Below are positions 1 through 10,910 of a stretch of 64,000 bases of DNA, one piece after another. A program made the translations under genes and the position numbers. The DNA comes from Schizophyllum amplum (taxonomy: Eukaryota > Basidiomycota > Agaricomycetes > Agaricales > Schizophyllaceae). The first letter of the stretch is position 1; each line of letters opens with the position of its first letter. The notes beneath the pieces were generated by a model. That model was not told the origin of the DNA. It worked only from the letters and a program-made list of their open reading frames with translations, and searched no databases. The DNA lies in contig VDMD01000004.1 of the NCBI GenBank assembly GCA_007026445.1, forward strand, positions 1,302,001-1,366,000, given 5' to 3'.

Positions 1-860
1 GTGCAACGGCCTTTCGCGAGTTATTCCCGCTACCATTTATGGTAGTGGGTTTTGGGGTGGAAGCAAAAACGACCCTTCGCGCCGTCGGACGATTCACATC
101 ACGTGTTGCTCACCTGACTGTCTGCCACGTCAGAGTTTCGACTCTCGGCAGTCGCATTTTCTGAGCACCACTTTGCGTGTTCTTGCTTTTTGCCTAGAAG
201 CTTTGAATCGTGCCCGGACCTCCAGGGGCAAGATAAGTATATCAATGTAATGCATGCTCAAGGCTCAGCTCTGACGACTCGCTTCTGACCTCTTTGTAAG
301 CACTGACTCAAGCTCTGCAGCTGCAAATGTCAAGTTGCCCCTTCGAGCTTCAACTTCAATGAACTTCAAGGCCAAAAAGCTGGGTAGGATAGACAAAAGT
401 AGCACAGCTCAGGTTGGTAGCGGGCCTTGCCGGTAACGACCGGCCTTGCGAGTTATATGGTAGTGGGTTTTGGGGTGGAAACAGAAAATCACCTTTCGCC
501 TCGTCTCAAGGCATCACATGACCAGCACATGACCTGCTGCCACGTCAGAGTTTCGACTCTCGGCAGCGGCATTTTACCACCACCTTGCGCAGTCCTTCCT
601 GCCCACAGGCTTTCATGGGATGTTGGCCCTCCAGGTGCGGCACAGGGAGATGCTACGCATGCCGCTGAAGGCTCGATCCTGGCCTCTTGTAAGCAAAAGT
701 GCGGCTGTCAAATTCAACCAAATCGTCTCTACGAAGTCCAAGGCCAAAGGGCTGTATAAGATGTATAAATTATACTATAGAAGCAGCGCAGCTGCCGCAG
801 CTCATATTGGTAGCGGGCCTTGCCGGTAACTACCGGCCTTGCTGAGTTATTTGCAAACTA
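1..860. repeat. Tandem repeat, unit about 0.4 kb, two copies plus a partial third
   Basis: Bases 40-180 and 457-590 are clearly homologous (ATGGTAGTGGGTTTTGGGG, then CCACGTCAGAGTTTCGACTC). The unit boundary recurs at 418 and 811 as TAGCGGGCCTTGCCGGTAAC, so the spacing is 417 and then about 393 bases. The third copy fades after about 860. Each boundary carries a near-perfect inverted repeat, CCGGTA-AC-TACCGG at 823-836. No protein of note is encoded. The array runs off the left edge, so its full copy number is unknown. It could be a subtelomeric or satellite-like repeat, or repeats inside a degenerate transposon; the sequence does not decide. Confidence 0.8.
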
Positions 861-1247
861 ATTGACACATGCACATGGACGTGTATATGCCACAGGAGGC
901 TCGTCGAGACAGCAAGAGCGGCGGGACACTTCTGCAACCGTGATGAAAACTCGTTGTCAGACTCGTCATTTACCCCATCCCATCCCATCCCACCTCACCT
1001 CACCTTATTTACCTTGCCTTTGTGTGGATCGCCGCGACGCCGCAGGGGATGCTTTTACCTATGCAAGATGGCAGAGTAATTAAAAGCGCAAGATACCCCC
1101 GATTATCTACATGTAGCTGGTGATACTATATACGTATTACTACTTCCCTATTGCGTGTGTCCCAAGAAAGCATGCAACGAAAGCGTAAGTAAGAGCGCTA
1201 CAAGACGTTTTGTACGTAATTGCACAATTGTCCCAACGGTGAGGGGA
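861..1247. other. Intergenic region between the repeat array and the regulator gene
   Basis: I see no gene here. There is a short microsatellite of CATCC/CACCT-like units at about 975-1005. The rest is presumably the 3' flank of the minus-strand regulator. Confidence 0.5.
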
Positions 1248-1842
1248 TTATACGTGAGGATCCATGCCCATCGTCCACATCGACGAAGAAATCATGGGAG
1301 GATTCGAAAGTGCGAGTGCGTTTGCCATACCCATACCTTGATCCATCGGCCCGGGACCGAACGACGGGTCTAACATGGACACTGGCAGCGGTGCAGGCAG
1401 CGGCTCGTTGGTCGTGCTCTGAGAGACGGCGTCCTTCGCGAACGCGGTTGCATGCGAGAAAGCGTAGAGTGGGAAGCCGACCTCGAGCGGCTGCTTCTGC
1501 GTCGTCATCCTCACGATCTCGCGCATGAGGCCCTGGAGGAGACTTTCTTGGCGCGCTGTAGGCGAATTGAGTCATTTTGTTGCTCTCGTTATTCCTTGCG
1601 GCACATACTGCCAATAGGTGACCGTCGGCCGTACTCCAGCATCGCGAAACTTTTATGGCGTTCAATGACTGCAAGCATACGGCGCCGAAGGAAGAGACGC
1701 ACCGTAGGACGTTGATCTCACCCCAGACGGTCGACTCCCGGTCCGGGTCGCCAATCTCGATAAAGTACTTGCAAAGTTGGACTTCAACGACGGCTGCTAG
1801 ATACCAGCATATCTGTGATGCGTCAGGGAAATTAGAAGCTCT

Positions 1843-1877
<35 letters not shown>

Positions 1878-4148
1878 GCACTGTCGCAAACGGGTGCAGG
1901 CGGGTTATATCCAAAGACGTGGCGGAGAGCTTGTAGTATGCAGACAGAATGCTACGAGCAGCATGGACACAGCGCGCCGTCGAGACGCAGTCGCGGTCGG
2001 TGAAGTCGATGTACGGGTTATGTAGCGTTATTGTCGCCCTTACGTATCGATTTGCCTAAATCATCATACCACAAAAGCGAACGAATGCAACTCACGCATG
2101 TGGGATGATATGCACCATGTACAGAACCAGATCCGCGTCGAGCGAGGCGCCGTCCGGTGCATCGCTAACACCGTAGTGCCGGTATATTTGTGGCAGATTA
2201 AGCAGGAAGTCGCTTCCGACCAGCTTATCGAGTTCCGAAAAACCTGGGATGAGGAATGGATTCTGGCTTTTCGTAGGCGCTGTGGGGTTGCGCAGGTTCC
2301 CTCGGACGTTGTGATCCGTGACTCGCCCAAAAAGCATGATGGCCTTCGTGAAGAGCAAAAAGGAGTCGGTGTACAGGGGCGGATGTCGAAGGAAGACGTC
2401 CGGAGTGGTGAGATCTTGTGGGTTGCTGGGAACCACGTTCTGCAACTTAGCTCAGCTCATGTGTATAATCTTGATGATAGAAAAGATGAACAACCTCGGC
2501 ATCGAAGTCGTAAGAGCGTAGAGGAAATTCAGTGCCTAGATCCCTCTCATCAATAGCGTGTAGCCAGCCGCCGACGCTGACTATGCGATCGAACACTGCC
2601 AAATGATTAGATACTCGTGGTGCAGTAGTCTCAAGTTGCTCACATATTGTCATCCACCACGTCCGCCTTCGCGACTCAAGATCTCGAAAGCCCTTCGGCG
2701 GAGCAAGGTAGGCGCCTGGGGAGTTGTTCCCGTGCGTGCAAAAAGTGCCAGGATAATTCAATCGCAAAGGCACGGCGACCCGCGTCTGGAAGGCAGCAAA
2801 AATCCAGACCTCCACCCAACGGCCTTCCTGGTAGAAGTACCATGAGAGTATGATGCACGCCTGCATAACGGCGAATATATCCTCGCCGCTGGCCATAGTT
2901 TTGTCGATGTACTGCCGCGTTTTGCTGGCATGGTATTCGGCGAACGAGTCGCGCCGCGAGCCGTCGGAGAGCGTCGTCAAGCCTTGCGGGGTCCAGCGAG
3001 ATGCCGATGCGCACTGAAACGGGTTGTCAGGCTGGGCGGCAAAGTAGAACGTGCCGCTCAACTATTGCGTGGAGTAAAGCAGAGTGAGGGAATCCGGGAT
3101 CTCGGGGCGGGAGAAGAAGAGATGCAAGAAATGAGGGCCGGTGCAGTACTTGGTGGCTGCAGGGGTCGCATTTGAAGTATACGTCGACGCTATGAGAGAC
3201 AATTGGCTACTGTAAGTGCCGCAGAGCAGTGGCAACTTACTAGTGGTTGAGAGTGTTTCTGTCGGGTAAGTCTGGATTCCAGCCCGAGAATAGAAGCTCC
3301 ATGAAGGGGTCTGCGCCAGGAGAGTCCTGTTTGGCGGCGGCGATTACATTCCCGGACCTTGGACTGACTGCGTGGCTGTCGTCTTCCTGAGGACTAGCTG
3401 AAGACGGGGCCGCAGTCATTGGCGTATTTGTGGAAAGCGTAGATGGGCCCGCCTCGTACGCGTTGCCTGACAGAAGCGTGCCACCGGAGGCTGGCGCGGT
3501 ACAGCCGTTATATTCTGGTGAGTCAGAACTTAAGGGGGAGGTCTTCTCCGACGCCGAGGGGTTTGTGAAGCCAGGATCGGATTGCTCAGGCAACTGTTGC
3601 CGCAGATGTGCTTTAAGCGCGCATTCAGTATAATGACATCGTAAACCAAGGAAACGCACCAATTTGTTCTTCTAATTCTCGTATCCTCTCGTATGGGTCG
3701 ATGTCCGGAGCGGGGGTCAATCCGTCAACGGGGTCGTAGAGGCACTGAGGTTCAGCTGGGTGCCTACAAGTAGCTCGTGAGGGACGGCGGAAGGGAGGCC
3801 AAACACTCCAACATACGCGTAGCCAACGGGAGCAGGTACGCTGATCGTGGCTTGCCATTGCCTGTCGCTGCCTGTAAGCACTTGGATCCATGTCCAGCAT
3901 TCGCATGCGCACCTCGTGCATGTCCCACAATGCGGACGAGCAGCGTCGCATTTCTAGGACGTGTTGTGTCAACCATGGTCGCTCCTGTCCGGACGCTCCG
4001 CGTACTAGTTTGCGCTTCCTGCAGGCGCGACAAGCCTGCGGCGATCGTTGAGCGCACCCCGCGTCGTGAAAAGTATGCAACGCACCTGGTTGCGACGTAG
4101 TGCAGCGCGAGAAGATGACAATGACGGTCCTGGAGCAGCCTTTGGCAT
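1248..4148 (-). CDS. Zn2Cys6 fungal-specific transcription factor (paralog A)
   Basis: Predicted nuclear DNA-binding regulator. From the ATG at 4148, exon 1 gives 21 residues ending RRNQ. Exon 2 gives ACRACRKRKL. After a GTACGC..CCTAG intron comes KCDAARPHCGTCTR, and after a further intron HPAEPQC, completing a C-x2-C-x6-C-x6-C-x2-C-x8-C zinc cluster. A linker coiled coil follows (YERIRELEEQIG), then a Ser/Pro-rich stretch and a Fungal_trans-type middle homology region in about 3175-2090 (for example CDPCSHQVLHRPSF, RRRTWWM). The C-terminus is acidic and Met/Pro-rich and ends MDPHV at 1248. There are many introns; one near 1800-1880 contains a TA microsatellite. The intron inside the zinc loop (3764-3912, 149 nt) is about three times longer than usual. 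Exon limits in 1500-2100 are approximate. Targets are unknown. It is closely similar in layout to the gene at 10911-13903. Confidence 0.85.
1846..1876. repeat. (AT)n dinucleotide microsatellite
   Basis: A run of 31 bases of alternating A and T. On the minus strand it directly follows the donor-like GTGCGTAT and precedes the acceptor CATCACAG, so it appears to lie inside an intron of paralog A. Confidence 0.9.
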
Positions 4149-4750
4149 GGTTGATGGTGAAATAGAAACAGGACAAGCAGCTGAATAGTAAGTCGCAGAA
4201 CTACAATCCGCGGGACGTTCGATTCAGGAAATAATCGTGACGGGGAAGTCCATCGTTGTTCCCGTGCGCGGGGTGGTGATTGATCCCGACACTATCTAAT
4301 CGCGGTGCAATCACGTGGCTATTGTTCAACTGTTGGACTCGGAGGTAACTCTGTACGGCAGACAGCTGGCTCACGACGATCATAAACTAGACAACGAGAG
4401 GTATGGCCAAGCTATGACACTCAAAATATCATGTTCAATGGCACAAGTCTCACGAATACACAGCCGTAGCGGGTCAAAACACGCGGATATGAGCGGCGGT
4501 GACTTTACTTAAACTTAGTCGTTGATCATCTTGTAGAGGATGCGAAAGATATACAGAAGAAGTCTAGCTGCACAGTCCAGGCCTTGTAGAGGGTGTGAAC
4601 AGATGATCGTGGCGCCCTACGTTCTCCTCCGCTTCTGCTTGTTCAAACCTCGGTGCATCGAAATTGCTGAACCCGAGTATCATCCCCTTCTGCCTACGAG
4701 CTGAATAACCACATCATGAGTGCTAGCTATCGCACGTGAGCGCATCAGCC
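4149..4750. other. Intergenic; promoter side of paralog A and 3' flank of the YjbQ-type gene
   Basis: No open frame here resembles a known family, and no RNA gene is apparent. Confidence 0.5.
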
Positions 4751-5753
4751 TTACAGAATTGTCGCAATGACAGTCCTTGTGCTTAAAGGCAGATTAGATC
4801 GTGTGGCCGCTGCAGCGAAAGATGTTGAACTTACTGCGGCATGTGACGGAACTCGCACAAGTAAATGCCTATGAACCTCTTCAAAAACACTTGTCACTGC
4901 TGAACAGCCTTCATGCTCACCCTGCCATGTTCCCAGATTCAAGCGCCCGTTGGTGATCGGCACCCTGCGGCAGAAGGTGAGCAGGTCGGAGCAGGGTCGG
5001 AGGCGAGCACGCAGCGCTGGACTTCTTACGTGACGGTAGTGCCAATCAACGCTGACTTCGTGTGCGAGACGCTGACATACCGCATTGAGTGAGTGGCGGT
5101 CAATATAGCGTCCAGATAGCGTCAAGGATGAGCTTACGAGTCGCTAGTGGGACGCTCAGCAAATAATTAATGCACAGACGTGTACTTGTCAACTTACTCG
5201 GGGCCCTCGTCCGTGTGCACCCAGCCAAGGGATTCAGGGACGACATGGTCCAGCGCCATGTCCATATCTGTGGTACGAATCTTCAGACTTGCGCGAACGG
5301 CCAGCCTACAATCCAGAGGCGCGCCACATACCCGTTCTGACATCTACGCGGCATGCTCAGCATGCATAACAGACTTCAATTTATCATAGTAACACTCACC
5401 AGGATCGTAGTTCTCATTCAGCGTCAGGCCTACAGTTTTCACGGCCCTGCGTCAAGTCAGACGCCCACAGACCTCTACATGCACTACTTACCGCATGACG
5501 TGTGCTTTCTGGTATATAGTAGTCGTTGAGCGCAGGCAGGTCATGGAATAGAGATCTTACATACATGAATAGGTACAACATGCCGACCTGTGAGAAAGCT
5601 ACGTGTAAGCGAACCTGCCGGCCTGTCGCTTCAACCCTCTGTGCGAACCTTCACATCCTTCAAACCGTCCTTAATTTGTGATTGTACCTCACTGGTGACG
5701 AGGTGGCACCCCTTGGCGCGCCTTGAGAGCGAGAAAGTCCTTTGCCAGCCCAT
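4751..5753 (-). CDS. YjbQ/UPF0047 family protein
   Basis: A small single-domain protein of about 140 residues, the usual length for the family (secondary thiamine-phosphate synthase fold, PF01894). Spliced minus-strand exons give, in order: MGWQRTFSLSRRAKGCHLV, VGMLYLFIKHTSCGLTLNEN and YDP, then RTDMDMALDHVVPESLGWVH and TDEGP, then VPITNGRLNLGTWQGIYLCE and FRHMPHTRTVIATIL. The conserved HTSC, NENYDP, DEGP and GTWQG signatures of the family are all present. There are about seven short introns. The ATG at 5753 fits the family N-terminus; an in-frame upstream ATG at 5861 would add about 36 residues without homology. Family knowledge: bacterial YjbQ has weak thiamin-phosphate synthase activity, and the cellular role in fungi is unsettled. 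Confidence 0.88.
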
Positions 5754-5967
5754 GCTTCGACGGTTGATTGCAGGAGATAATGGATGTTCAGGAAAGGAAA
5801 GCGAACAATCGGGACACGTCATCGCACTGATCATTGACAGCATACCTCCCACATCAGGCAAGCCAGTTGCAAGCTAGACTGCCAGCATAAAATGTAGAAA
5901 AGGCGCAGAGAAAGTGCGTCAACAGGATGTACAATTCCGTGCATACATTATGCACGTCTGTAACTGT

Positions 5968-7054
5968 TTACTCATCGAAGCGCTTGATGGCGCGGTCGAC
6001 CCCACCGCGGTTGCCCGGTACGTTCCGATTGCGACAGTGATTGGCATAATGCCCTTTCTCGCCGCACTGCGGGAACGCGTTAGCTGCCTAACCCACGCAG
6101 ACGAGCGCCTCTGGCGTACCTTGAAGCAGAGTACCTCATCTAGGTTTCTGCGTGGTCCACCTTGCGGGGGAACAGCCCCACTACTGGGCTGATTGTTCTG
6201 GAACGAGCGGTCAAAGTCCGTATATCTGCCGTAGCCTGGCGGCGGCGGTCCCAGGTCGCGTGCAGGTGGAGGTGGCGGCTCATAAGATTCGGGCGGTGGA
6301 AGACCTGGCTTGGGGCTGAGATAGGCGGTTAGTCACAATAGTGTGGGGCAAGAGCACTTCTGCTCACTGGCCGCGGGAACAGTCTGGTCCCATGGGACAG
6401 AAGCCGGTCAAGTACAGCTGGCACGCTATCCTACGGATGTGCTTCCGAGGGCATGAGGGGCCTGCGAAGATCGCGGGTCATTAAGTCGTGGATCACAGGG
6501 CAACTAGAGATGTAGGACTGACCGAGCTTGCAAAAGCCACGTTTGTAGTCCGGGCATTCTACTCGTCGCTCTTTGGGATGCGCGTATAGACATTCGTCCC
6601 CCGCAGAGCAATAGCCATACTTGGCATACCACCAGCATTCAGGCATGCGTCGGAGGTTGTATTCGTGGAGAAACTCGCATGCGTCCCCCTTCTTGCATAG
6701 GCCGCGAAGCCAATGCTTACATACGGTCGACAAGCGTTCTCGCTCGCGCGGATGCGTAGGAAGTTGCTTAGGTGGCTGGAAATTTTGGATAGAAGGTGTT
6801 GTATGCCGTAAATTGCAATGCAGCGGTCCCAGAGGGCATCCTGCCGGCGTGAGAGCTAAGCGGCAAATCTGGTCATCTGGGACGGCTATCAGTACGGACC
6901 AGGTGAGTACACGGGGTTTTTGCGAACCTTTATCGAGCTTGACGCCGAGACTGGACTTTATGAAGTCCTCAACAAAGAAGTTGTTTTGATGGAATTGAGG
7001 TGCGACAATGTCGCGCAGCGCAGACGGGCCTGCGAGGGGATCGGAGACAGACAT
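5968..7054 (-). CDS. YTH1: Yth1/CPSF30 mRNA 3'-end-processing zinc-finger protein
   Basis: Subunit of the cleavage and polyadenylation factor that binds pre-mRNA near the poly(A) signal in the nucleus. From the ATG at 7054 (MSVSDPLAGPSALRD) the protein carries five CCCH fingers, among them CKHWLRGLCKKGDACEFLH, CWWYAKYGYCSAGDECLYAH, CPDYKRGFCKLGPSCPRKH and CQLYLTGFCPMGPDCSRGH. A Pro-rich linker follows (PPPPPARDLGPPPPGYG), then a C-terminal CCHC knuckle CFKCGEKGHYANHC, and the protein ends RAIKRFDE. At least four short introns are needed; for example GTCAGTCC..TTCGCAG lies inside the fourth finger. The knuckle is present in animal CPSF30 and many filamentous fungi but absent from yeast Yth1. 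Length is about 300 residues. Confidence 0.95.
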
Positions 7055-7276
7055 GACGGATGGAGACAAGACGCGAGTGTCCAAGCACGCGCCCATGCAA
7101 TTGATTTGTAAACGGACGGCCACGCCCGGGCGTCGGACCGGGAAGCAATTAGCGCCGACGCCGTTCAATTCAGGTTCAGACTGGGTTCAAATGAACGGTG
7201 ACGGGGAGGCCTGAGGGTGCTGAGGTAACGTAGGCTCCTTATAACCATCAGGGTCCCGCAGAAATGGGAAGCCCTC

Positions 7277-9529
7277 ATGCTGTCCACCCCCGCCCTATGC
7301 GCATGCCTCGTCGCGGTCGGGGCTACCCTGCTCTGGGCCCGCTTCGCCCGCCTTCGCGCCTCGTCTTCAACGTTGCGACACCTTCCCCTTCCACCAGGCC
7401 CGCGTACGTCCTGGACAGGCAACGTCGACATACCTCAGGATTATCCATGGATCACGTATCACCAATGGAAAGATACGTATGGTGCGCACCCGTTTAACAG
7501 AGCCAACTTCAGAAGCGCAGGTCCTCACGATGCCGACGTTGCAGGCGATATCGTCTACATCAACAAGTTCGCCAACCCAATCGTCATCCTCAACTCTATG
7601 GATGCTATTCGGGATCTTTTTGAAAAAAGGAGCGGCAGATATTCTAGTCGCCCTAACCGAACCATGATGCAGCTGTGTGTTTCCGTCCACATCCGTCTAC
7701 CAGATATCCTGCTTACGTCCATATTGCAGATGCGGGTTTGATTGGCTCTTCTCTTCGATGCTCTATGGGAGCCAGTGGAAGGTATGGCTCCTGGTGTAGC
7801 TTGTGACGCGGGAGACGCTCACATTGCTTCTCAGAGTCATCGACATATGTTCCATAGACATTTTCCCAGCAGTGGCGCAAATGATACATACCGACCGCTT
7901 CAGCTCCGGCAGACTCATGTCTTCCTTCGGAGCGTGCTGTCTCATCCGGAGAGCTTCTACTATCAAGTGCGCAGGTATCTCTTCAGCATATCCCTTCTAA
8001 AATACACAGACTCATCGTACTATAGGACCACCACTGCCATTATTCTGGACATCATGTGCGCAGGATATGCGCCTCAGCCATCGGTGGTTGACGGGTATTT
8101 TAGCTACGGCCATGAGGTCGCTGAACAGGGGGATTACTACGTATCTCTCGCAGACGAGGCTCTTGAGGCTATCATCCATGCAGGCATGTTTGGGACGTTC
8201 CTCGTGGTAAGCGTGAAATCCTTCCTTTTTACAACGGCGGACTTATGGCTATTTCCTAGGACTACTTGCCATGGTTGCAATACGTTCCCCGGTGGTTCCC
8301 CGGCGCCGCTTTCAAACGACGAGCGCGTCAATGGAAACTCAAGTCGCAGGAAATGGTTTCCTACCCGTATCAGATGCTTGCTAGCCGACTTGTGAGCCTC
8401 GTCTCTACCCATTTTGTTCTCGTGTCATTTTTGCGGCTCGCAGCAAGAAGGCATCGCGGTTCCATGTCTTGTTACGCAGGAGCTAGACTTTCAAGCGAGC
8501 GAAGATACGCGTGGCGGGGAAAGCGAACAGGTGATAAAGAACGTTGCAGCAACCACCTACGCTGGTGCGCTGGCAGTAATTATTCTATTCAAATCTAGTT
8601 TGTGTTGATGGACTGTCATTGTCAGCTGGTTCGGATACTACGGTTTCCGCCATGCGGTCTTTCTTCCTGGCGATGGCTTTGCACCCCGAGACCCAGGCCA
8701 AAGCTCAGACAGAACTCGATGGTGTTTGCGCAGGGCGACTGCCTCTATTCTCCGACAGGCCGGAGCTTCCGTATATCGTGCGTCACATGCATGTTCACCA
8801 TCACCGTTTACTGCTGAGGTTTCTTAGGACCACATCTGTTATGAGGTCTGTCGAGACGTGAGATCGGCCTGCACGTGTGTATCCTAATCGTTGGCCAGCT
8901 TTTACGGTGGCAGCCAGTGACGCCTCTGGGCTTGGCACGCACTGTCGGCGAGGATGATGAGTACAGAGGGTATCTCATACCCAAGGGCACGACGGCATGT
9001 CCACCCCCTCGTCACCATGCCTACACGCATGGCACTTATTTCGCGTCCAGATCATGCCCAATGTATGGGGTATCTTACACGACGAGAACCGATACCCAGA
9101 TCCAATGGCTTTCAAACCAGAGCGATTTGAAGGCAAAACCAAAGGGGATATGGGTCAGAACGAAATTCCGGAAGCCGCGTTTGGCTTTGGTCGCAGGCAA
9201 GTGTCCATATTGATACATTCGAAAATCTTCTGATTCTTGTACAGAATATGCCCCGGCCGCTTCCTAGCTTTCGAAACCTTGTGGATTTTCGTGGCATCCA
9301 CCCTCGCTGTGTATGACATCCGGAAAGCCGTGGATAGCAATGGTCACATTATCGAGCCTCCGCTCGCCTATGAGTCGACGCTGATATCGTGAGCACATCT
9401 CGACCGTGTACGATCACTGAGCGTTGCCTGATGTTGTTTGGTAGTCATCCTCTTCCCTTCGCATGCGATATTCGCCCGCGTTCGGATGCCACTGCCGCCT
9501 TGATCAGACAGACTGCAGACGAGAGCTGA
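7277..9529 (+). CDS. Cytochrome P450 monooxygenase
   Basis: Membrane-anchored heme-thiolate monooxygenase, probably in the ER; substrate unknown. The N-terminal anchor is LCACLVAVGATLLWARF, followed by the proline hinge LPPGPRTSW. The I-helix oxygen-binding motif AGSDTT lies at about 8632-8649. The K-helix ExxR (YELLRWQP) is assembled across an intron; the preceding DHICYE exon is only 18 nt. The heme loop FGFGRRICPGRFLAFE spans an intron at about 9196-9245, with the axial Cys in ICPG. The ATG at 7277 is chosen because it starts the anchor. Downstream exons end ...IRQTADES at 9529. The usual number of motifs is intact, so the gene looks functional, at about 520 residues. One intron uses a GC donor (8995-9050). 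Its neighbours are a Zn2Cys6 regulator pair and a Phe-biosynthesis gene; I see no further secondary-metabolism genes. Family assignment within P450 is not attempted. Confidence 0.92.
8995..9050 (+). other. GC-AG intron in the P450 gene
   Basis: The reading KGTT then IMPNVWGILHDENRYPDP, which is standard for the family, requires removal of 56 nt that begin GCATGT and end CGTCCAG. The donor matches the fungal GTATGT consensus except for C at position 2. Other introns of this gene use GT. Confidence 0.8.
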
Positions 9530-9608
9530 AGGGCGACCAGTGTCCCTAACGCCTGCTTTACGACGTGCGTACGAAATAAAACGATCGAATTCATATGCTA
9601 CATACTTC

Positions 9609-10682
9609 TCACCAGATGCCCACAAGACGGGCGTCTGCGCCTGACCCTTGTGCCCGTTTTATGGCTTTCTCCACGCGCGCCCGCCATTCGACCGCTGGCA
9701 TGTCCCCCTTTACCTCTAATAGGTACATATCCTGGAAAGGAACTCCGTTGGCCGCAGGCCGCCTATCGATGCGGGCGACAATCAACTGTAGAACCGTTAT
9801 GATGGTCGTGATATCGACGCTTGCCTCCTTTGGGCTGGGTGCGAGCGCTAAGAGCGCTGCTTGCGTACGGTCTTCATGCGCAGGCGGACCAGGCAAGGGG
9901 GCTGTTGGCTCCTTTGTGATGATGTAAAAGCGGGTGAAGTTGGCTGGCCCAGTAAGGTCAAAGAAAAACCGCGAATCAACGGTGGGACTCCAACGCACCA
10001 GACTCTGCCTGTATACTTTGCCGCAGGACAGTAAGCCCAGGGAAAAGCACCGCGCACAATTTCGAGCCGATGGCTGCGCAGCTCGACGGGCCAGCAAGAA
10101 CATCGCGCGCTGCTGCTGCTGTCGACGATGCACGTACAAGCTGCGCTTCTGGTAGATAGGCGCGCATAAATTCTTGACATTGCCCAAGCGCCTGAAATGT
10201 CTGTTGAATGGAGTGTTATGCCACCTGTTATCTTGGACTCACCTGCTCATGGCTGATGATGGTCTCAATTTCCTCCAGCCGCGTGCCACTTTTCACGAGC
10301 AGACAGTGCTGTACGGCCAGCGTCACCGCGCCACGGACAAATACGTCTGTACGACTGAGTGCGTCATATGTCTCGACGACCGCGCCAAAAATCGTGTTTT
10401 CTTGTGGAACGACGCCGACGGCACCTCGATTTGTGACAGCGTGGAAGACGTCTTTCTGAGGATGCACATCAGTCAGATTTATAGGATTGAGAAGGGACGG
10501 ACCGGTTATGGTCCTCTGTTCAGCGTAAGCGATGTCTGGGCCAAATCTGTCATGGGCCGCCTGACCGATCGAGTTGAGTTGAGTTTGTTCATTCAGAAGG
10601 GCTCGCTTGATCCGTATTTTACCTGATGTGAGTAGGTGCCAGAGGGTCCCAAGTACGCGACATCCGGTGCTTGCATGTCCAT
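9609..10682 (-). CDS. PHA2: Prephenate dehydratase
   Basis: Converts prephenate to phenylpyruvate in phenylalanine biosynthesis. Exon 1 (ATG at 10682, or 10676) gives MDMQAPDVAYLGPSGTYSHQ, the family N-terminus. The next exon contains VPQENTIFGAVVETYDA, close to the catalytic-domain signature, and ends TIISHEQ. The following exon starts ALGQCQEF and contains AAIGSKLCA. The last exon, from NFTRFYIIT, is a C-terminal ACT regulatory domain of about 110 residues (VPFQDMYLLEVKGD) ending LVGIW. Three short introns keep these in frame; the third starts GTGCGTTGG after QAES. The ACT domain implies Phe feedback control, as known for the family. The gene is convergent with the P450, with 79 bp between their stop codons. 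Confidence 0.93.
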
Positions 10683-10910
10683 GAGTGTAGGATGAAGGAC
10701 AGATTCACTGTGTGATGCAACCGGCGCCGGCCGATAAAGCCGAATTCGGTTAGGCGCTGTTCGACTCTTCCACGCGTCTTCGCTCAAGTGCTGAAGCTTA
10801 AGCATCGAACTGGGAGTTCACAGTATCCATTGCAACATTGCGAAGACATTACACTCCATGTAGGTAAATTAGGGATACATCTATACAGTACAATAATCAA
10901 CCCCCACATC

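Noticed and set aside
1198..1914. Minus-strand frame of 238 codons containing the IYIYIY run
   Set aside because: The run is just the AT microsatellite, and the frame mixes exon and intron sequence of paralog A. The C-terminus in another frame ending MDPHV fits the family.
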